In this document: one piece after another, positions 59,965 to 64,000 of the stretch
Layout of the letters: every line of letters begins with the position of its first letter
Position numbering within the stretch: position 1 is the stretch's first letter
Source of the DNA: Frisingicoccus sp902471845
GTDB lineage: Bacteria > Bacillota > Clostridia > Lachnospirales > Lachnospiraceae
DNA length: 64,000 nt
Assembly (NCBI RefSeq): GCF_047030795.1
Contig: NZ_JBKYIC010000001.1
Direction: 5' to 3' (one strand)
The notes under the pieces: generated by a model
The model's database searches: none
Seen by the model: the letters and a program-made list of their open reading frames with translations, nothing else
What the model was told of the DNA's origin: nothing
Position numbers and translations under genes: made by a program

Positions 59965-60816
59965 ATGGAAAACTGGATTTTTTCAATATTTCCCAATGAA
60001 ACCTTTGTCGATCTTGGACTCTATCAATTTGGATGGGAAAAATGTAATCCCTCCCATTCCTTCGGCCCGGCCGTCCGAAATCACTTTCTGTTTCACTATG
60101 TAATCTCCGGAACCGGAGAACTTCGTGCCAACGATGCGAAAGGTGTCACCCATACCTATCAGATTAAAAGCGGTCAGGGCTTTATGATTTTTCCCGGACA
60201 GATCACAACTTATACTGCGGATCAGAATCTTCCCTGGGAATATGCCTGGCTGGAGTTTGACGGACTCCGTGTGAAAGAAGCAATTGAGATTGCCGGCATA
60301 TCTATGGATCAGCCGGTATATCATGCCAAGCTCAAAGATCTGCGTGAAGATATGATGAAAGAAATGCTGTATATCATCCATAACAAAGACGCCTCGCCAT
60401 TTCATCTCATCGGACATCTTTATCTGTTTATGGACTACCTGACTCGTTCCGCCGCCTTCTTAAATGTACCGAAGGGCAGCAAACTTCAGGATTTTTATAT
60501 AAAAGAAGCTCTGTCCTTTATCGAACAGAACTTCCAGAATGATATTTCTGTGGAGGATATTGCTTCCACCTGCGGTCTTAACCGGAGCTATTTCGGAAAA
60601 ATATTTAAAAATGCCGTCGGAAAATCCCCTCAGGAATTTTTATTAAATTACCGGATGATCAAAGCCAGCGAATTATTAAAATTAACGCAGCTCTCTATCG
60701 GAGATATAAGCACGGCTGTCGGCTACGCCAACCAGCTCCATTTTTCCAGAGCTTTTAAAAACATCTACGGCATCTCTCCGAGAGAATGGCGCAAGCAAAA
60801 CCGCCTGTCCATTTAA
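59965..60816 (+). CDS. AraC-family regulator of the sugar operon (MsmR/RafR-like)
   Basis: 283 residues behind AAAGGAGA. The N-terminal cupin-like sensor (about 20-120: FHYVISGTGELRANDAKG, KSGQGFMIFPGQITTY) binds sugar; the C-terminal two helix-turn-helix motifs read SVEDIASTCGLNRSYFGKIF and SIGDISTAVGYANQLHFSRA, ending GISPREWRKQ. Divergent from the operon, so it most likely activates it in response to an alpha-galactoside. A terminator follows. Confidence 0.92.
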   Translation: MENWIFSIFPNETFVDLGLYQFGWEKCNPSHSFGPAVRNHFLFHYVISGTGELRANDAKGVTHTYQIKSGQGFMIFPGQITTYTADQNLPWEYAWLEFDGLRVKEAIEIAGISMDQPVYHAKLKDLREDMMKEMLYIIHNKDASPFHLIGHLYLFMDYLTRSAAFLNVPKGSKLQDFYIKEALSFIEQNFQNDISVEDIASTCGLNRSYFGKIFKNAVGKSPQEFLLNYRMIKASELLKLTQLSIGDISTAVGYANQLHFSRAFKNIYGISPREWRKQNRLSI

Positions 60817-60834
60817 TGTGCCCTGGAAGCATCA

Positions 60835-60882
60835 AAAAACCGCTGTATCACAGTCTTCGTTTAACTGTGATACAGCGGTTTT
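60835..60882. terminator. Bidirectional terminator after the AraC gene
   Basis: Sixteen-base stem AACCGCTGTATCACAG with CTGTGATACAGCGGTT, T- and A-runs on both sides; also ends the amino-acid ABC operon. Confidence 0.93.
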
Positions 60883-60897
60883 ATTTCTTCTCTTCAT

Positions 60898-61623
60898 TTA
60901 TAATACTTTTGACAAGAAGTCTTTCAGTCGGTCGTTCTGCGGATTTCCAAAAAATTCTTCCGGTGTATTCTGCTCAAGAATATAGCCGTCAGCCATGAAC
61001 ATGACTCTGGAAGCTACTTCTCTGGCAAAGCCCATCTCGTGGGTAACGACCACCATAGTCATCCCTTCGTCCGCAAGCTGCTTCATCAGATCAAGCACTT
61101 CACCGACCATCTCCGGATCCAGCGCCGATGTCGGCTCGTCAAAGAGCATCACTTCCGGGTTCATCGCCAGGCTTCGCACAATGGCGATACGCTGTTTCTG
61201 TCCACCGGAAAGTTGGGCCGGATAGGCATCGGCCTTATCTTCAAGACCAACCCGTTTCAAAAGCTCCATCGCTTTTTTGTCCGCCTCTTCTTTTGTCATA
61301 ATTTTAAGCTTCACCGGTGCCAGTGTGATATTATCTTTAATCGTCAGATGGGGAAACAGATTAAAATGCTGAAATACCATTCCCATCTTCTGGCGAATCT
61401 GATTGACTTCTTTGGATTTTGCCTCGGTGATATCCTTACCTTCAAACACAATATGTCCGGAAGTCGGCTTTTCCATTAAATTCAGACACCGTAAAAATGT
61501 ACTCTTGCCAGAGCCGGAAGGTCCGACGATAACGACCTTTTCACCCTGCTCAATATGTTCATTTAAGTCTTTAAGAACGTGATTGTCACCAAAGAATTTG
61601 TCAAGATGCTTAACGTCGATCAC
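60898..61623 (-). CDS. Amino acid ABC transporter ATPase (GlnQ-like)
   Basis: 241 residues from a GTG at 61623, placed behind AAAGGAGG; a TTG at 61644 precedes that site. VGPSGSGKSTFLRC, MVFQHFNLFPHLTI, QLSGGQKQRIAIVRS and MLFDEPTSALDPEM are classic polar-amino-acid transporter motifs. Overlaps the permease gene by 14 bases. Confidence 0.95.
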   Translation of the reverse strand: MIDVKHLDKFFGDNHVLKDLNEHIEQGEKVVIVGPSGSGKSTFLRCLNLMEKPTSGHIVFEGKDITEAKSKEVNQIRQKMGMVFQHFNLFPHLTIKDNITLAPVKLKIMTKEEADKKAMELLKRVGLEDKADAYPAQLSGGQKQRIAIVRSLAMNPEVMLFDEPTSALDPEMVGEVLDLMKQLADEGMTMVVVTHEMGFAREVASRVMFMADGYILEQNTPEEFFGNPQNDRLKDFLSKVL

Positions 61624-62323
61624 TCTGGGCCAGCCTCCTTTCAAACATTGACAGTAATTTTGTCAGGATAATAACAACCACCAGATACATAGCCGCCGTG
61701 ATCAAAAGCGGCGGCAGCAGATCATAAGTGATCGCTCCCACATTCTGGGCGGCTTTGGTCACATCCCGTACCGCAATCGTTCCAACAATGGCTGTTTCCT
61801 TGATCAATACAATAAATTCATTACCAAGAGCCGGAAGGATATTTTTAATCGCCTGCGGCATAATGATACTGATCATCGTCTGTCCCCATCCAAGACCGAG
61901 GGAACGGCCTGCCTCCATCTGTCCGGCATCCACAGCTTCAATTCCCGCACGGATGATCTCCGCCACATAGGCACTGGAATTGATACCGAAACATAGAACA
62001 GCCGCCACGATCGGCGAGGTATTCATCTTCGCAAAGATGATAAAATAAATGATCAGAAGCTGAACATAAACCGGCGTTCCCCGGATAATACCGATATAGA
62101 TATTGGCTATCCAGTTGAGAAGGGTCAATATGATATTTTTCTCTACATGATTTGCTGTATATTTGATAATAGCCAGAATCAATCCGACAGCCACACCAAG
62201 CAATACTGCAAAAAGTGATATAATTAAAGTTGTCTTAAAACCATTCAGATAAGCCACATAACGGTCGCTCACCAAAAATGCTTTTTCAATTCTTTCCCAT
62301 GCTGATATTAACCAATTACCCAC
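61610..62323 (-). CDS. Amino acid ABC transporter permease
   Basis: 237 residues with about five helices, GTG start behind GAGGTAAT. IRGTPVYVQLLIIYF and AIEAVDAGQMEAGRSLGLGW are the HisMQ-family signatures, the latter being the ATPase-contact loop. Located between the binding-protein and ATPase genes. Confidence 0.94.
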   Translation of the reverse strand: MGNWLISAWERIEKAFLVSDRYVAYLNGFKTTLIISLFAVLLGVAVGLILAIIKYTANHVEKNIILTLLNWIANIYIGIIRGTPVYVQLLIIYFIIFAKMNTSPIVAAVLCFGINSSAYVAEIIRAGIEAVDAGQMEAGRSLGLGWGQTMISIIMPQAIKNILPALGNEFIVLIKETAIVGTIAVRDVTKAAQNVGAITYDLLPPLLITAAMYLVVVIILTKLLSMFERRLAQSDRR

Positions 62324-62339
62324 ATCATTACCTCAAATC

Positions 62340-63167
62340 TTATTTTGTTGTATGATTGATTGTAAATTCGTCAATCTTACCCTCATCAATGAGCTGCTGT
62401 AATACTTCATTAATCTGATCAAGAAGCTCTGTATTACCTTTCTTTACTGCGATGGCGTATTTATCTGTGAAAAGCTCACCGTCAAGGATTTCCAGGTCGT
62501 CGTTGGCAGCTACAAGCTGTTCAGCTGGCAGAGAATCCATAACGATACAGTCTAATTTATCATTTTTAAGCTCCAGAGCTGCTTCCACATATTTGCTGAA
62601 CTGTTTTACTTCACATCCCAGATCGTCTGTGCAATAGAAATCACCGGTTGTTCCCATCTGAACACCGACAACGGTTCCTTCTTTTACATCATCTACAGAT
62701 GTAATCTTTCCAGCATCCTTTTTCACAACGACCACCTGTTTGGAAGTTGCATATTCGATAGTGAAATCCATCTCTTCCTGACGATCCGGTGTTACGGAAA
62801 TACCTGCTGCTGCAAAATCAACAACGCCTTGCTGTACAGCCAGTAATGCACCGTCGAAAGTCATATTCTGGATTTCCAGTTCTTTACCCATAGCTTTTGC
62901 GATTTCATTAGCGATATCCACATCCACACCAACAACGGTCTCTCCATCTTCTGTATACTCATATGGAGCAAAACCAGCCTCAGTAGCCATGATTAACTTA
63001 CCGGAATCTCCGGCTGCTGCGCTTTCGCCTGCTGTTTCTGCGGTTGTTTCTGCTACTGTATCGGCAGTTGTCTCTGCTGCTTTTGTCTCTTCACTTTTGG
63101 AGCTGCAGCCAGCCATCATGGATACGGCCAGAGCCAGCACACATGCTAAACTTACCATTCTTTTCAT
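62340..63167 (-). CDS. Amino-acid-binding lipoprotein
   Basis: 275 residues. Lipobox MMAGC, then a low-complexity Thr/Ala/Glu linker (about 25-55, repeated ETTAE), then a family 3 binding domain: ATEAGFAPYEYTEDGETVVG, DVDIANEIAKAMGKELEI, VVDFAAAGISVTPDRQEEMD. It captures a polar amino acid, identity unknown. First gene of the three-gene operon, start behind GGAGGAGAG. Confidence 0.94.
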   Translation of the reverse strand: MKRMVSLACVLALAVSMMAGCSSKSEETKAAETTADTVAETTAETAGESAAAGDSGKLIMATEAGFAPYEYTEDGETVVGVDVDIANEIAKAMGKELEIQNMTFDGALLAVQQGVVDFAAAGISVTPDRQEEMDFTIEYATSKQVVVVKKDAGKITSVDDVKEGTVVGVQMGTTGDFYCTDDLGCEVKQFSKYVEAALELKNDKLDCIVMDSLPAEQLVAANDDLEILDGELFTDKYAIAVKKGNTELLDQINEVLQQLIDEGKIDEFTINHTTK

Positions 63168-63218
63168 TGTTTCTCTCCTCCTGATAAATGATATCTAAAT
63201 ATATATTTAACATTCTAC

Positions 63219-63248
63219 AGTATACAATGAATAGTCCGTAAAATGCAA
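63219..63248 (-). promoter_or_regulatory. Promoter of the amino-acid ABC operon
   Basis: Minus-strand TTGCAT (63243-63248), 18-base spacer, TATACT (63219-63224). Confidence 0.68.
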
Positions 63249-63270
63249 GTATTTTCGCATAAAAATGCAC

Positions 63271-63918
63271 TCAAAATACAATAACTTCTCCATCGGCTAC
63301 GGCACAATAACATTCTTCAATTTTTTCTATCCCGGCTTTTCCACTGGTTGCCTCCACGATTTCTTTACAAAGCTGGTCAATATACCCATTTTCTATCAAT
63401 ATTTCTACAACGACACGTTCCGTATATTCTGTATTTACAGTAATCGCCCGACTCTTTCCAAGAATATACTGAATTTTTCCAATCCCATTATAATCTGTAT
63501 AAATTTTCATTCGACAGCTCATAATTTTCTCTACAATCAGACTGTTTGCAAGTCCTTCCTGAACTGCCTGACTATAGGCCCGCACGAGACCCCCCGTTCC
63601 TAAAAGGGTCCCTCCAAAATACCGGGTCACGACCACACAGACATTATGGAGCCCTGCTCCCAGGAGTACATCCAGCATGGGCTTTCCTGCCGTTCCTGAC
63701 GGTTCGCCGTCATCACTGCATCTGGAAATCTCATTTCTCTCTCCGACCACAAAGGCATGACAATTATGCCGGGCATCCCAATATTTCTTTTTTATTTTTT
63801 CTATGAACCGTACTGCGTCTTCTTCTGAATTAACTGGGCATACTGTTGCTATAAAACGGGATTTTTTTTCGACAATCTCTCCCTCGCCGCCCTGATAAAC
63901 GATTTTAACTCCATCCAT
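63271..63918 (-). CDS. YigZ/IMPACT-family protein
   Basis: 215 residues from the ATG at 63918, with AAAGGA 11 bases upstream; a TTG at 63927 is less likely. VEKKSRFIATVCPVNSEEDA, ARHNCHAFVVGERNEISRCS, DDGEPSGTAGKPMLDVLLGA and VVTRYFGGTLLGTGGLVRAY are the IMPACT-domain signature, followed by the C-terminal DUF1949-type ferredoxin-like domain. The family is linked to translation control in eukaryotes; the bacterial role is unknown. No clear operon partner. The 82 bases to the window end show nothing further. Confidence 0.93.
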   Translation of the reverse strand: MDGVKIVYQGGEGEIVEKKSRFIATVCPVNSEEDAVRFIEKIKKKYWDARHNCHAFVVGERNEISRCSDDGEPSGTAGKPMLDVLLGAGLHNVCVVVTRYFGGTLLGTGGLVRAYSQAVQEGLANSLIVEKIMSCRMKIYTDYNGIGKIQYILGKSRAITVNTEYTERVVVEILIENGYIDQLCKEIVEATSGKAGIEKIEECYCAVADGEVIVF

Positions 63919-64000
63919 CCTGTTCAAATCCTTTCAGGTTTATTTTAAATCACAAAGTAATTTTTGACTATCTTTTCAAAAGTTCTTATATGCCGGTATA

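Overview
The window reads as chromosomal DNA of an anaerobic low-to-mid GC Firmicute of class Clostridia, most likely a gut Lachnospiraceae. The evidence is AddAB instead of RecBCD, strong GGAGG ribosome binding sites, a class III fructose bisphosphatase, a flavodiiron/rubredoxin oxygen defence, Rnf-type and ETF electron carriers, the PdxST route to vitamin B6, and a raffinose-family sugar operon. Most genes lie on the minus strand. No phage, insertion sequence, rRNA operon or CRISPR array was seen.

Layout. 0-5.5 kb: addAB (addA runs off the left edge). 5.6-12 kb: an FMN-binding-like membrane protein, then dapA, dapB, fbp and nadE. 12-15.6 kb: cobO with an ssb-like gene, divergent typA, and a tiny holin-like toxin gene. 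15.6-20.9 kb: a MATE exporter divergent from etfBA, then a TrmB regulator translationally coupled to a lysA-type decarboxylase. 21-24.8 kb: ilvE, folA, thyA and a long RelA/SpoT synthetase. 24.8-33.5 kb: hflX, a TPR membrane protein, an RnfC-RnfD fusion, a flavodiiron protein, a three-part acyl-CoA dehydrogenase/EtfA/rubredoxin fusion and an Rrf2 regulator. 33.5-39.3 kb: degV, an ABC-F ribosome protection gene behind an attenuator-like leader, and pdxR divergent from pdxST. 39.26-41.84 kb: a small accessory pocket bounded by tRNA-Gly(CCC) and tRNA-Ala(GGC), holding a Uma2 nuclease-like gene, an Arg/Asp repeat protein, an acidic 38-residue peptide and a TIR-like protein. 42-43.6 kb: an iron-sulfur aldo/keto reductase and thioredoxin. 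43.6-60.8 kb: a roughly 16 kb sugar operon with a divergent AraC regulator. 60.9-63.9 kb: an amino-acid ABC transporter and an IMPACT-family gene.

How the genes work together. The sugar operon forms a nearly complete path for raffinose-type sugars: lipoprotein and two permeases bring the sugar in, with an MsmX-type ATPase encoded downstream; GH36 alpha-galactosidase releases galactose (GalK, GalT) and sucrose; a GH13_4 amylosucrase-like enzyme splits sucrose and a fructokinase captures fructose; a GH13_31 enzyme handles alpha-1,6 glucosides. galE is not in the window. A ParB-like/BMP fusion without a signal peptide sits near the end of the operon and may sense a ligand in the cytoplasm.

The most unusual block is 27.5-33.5 kb. 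An Rrf2 regulator with clustered cysteines precedes a single polypeptide that joins an acyl-CoA dehydrogenase, only the FAD domain of EtfA, and a rubredoxin; next comes the flavodiiron protein that would accept rubredoxin electrons to reduce O2 or NO. A perfect inverted repeat covers the Rrf2 promoter and is partly repeated before the fusion gene. Beyond a terminator lies an RnfC fused to a shortened RnfD-like membrane domain, with no other rnf genes in view. I infer a compact oxygen/NO-scavenging redox module; the function is not proven by sequence.
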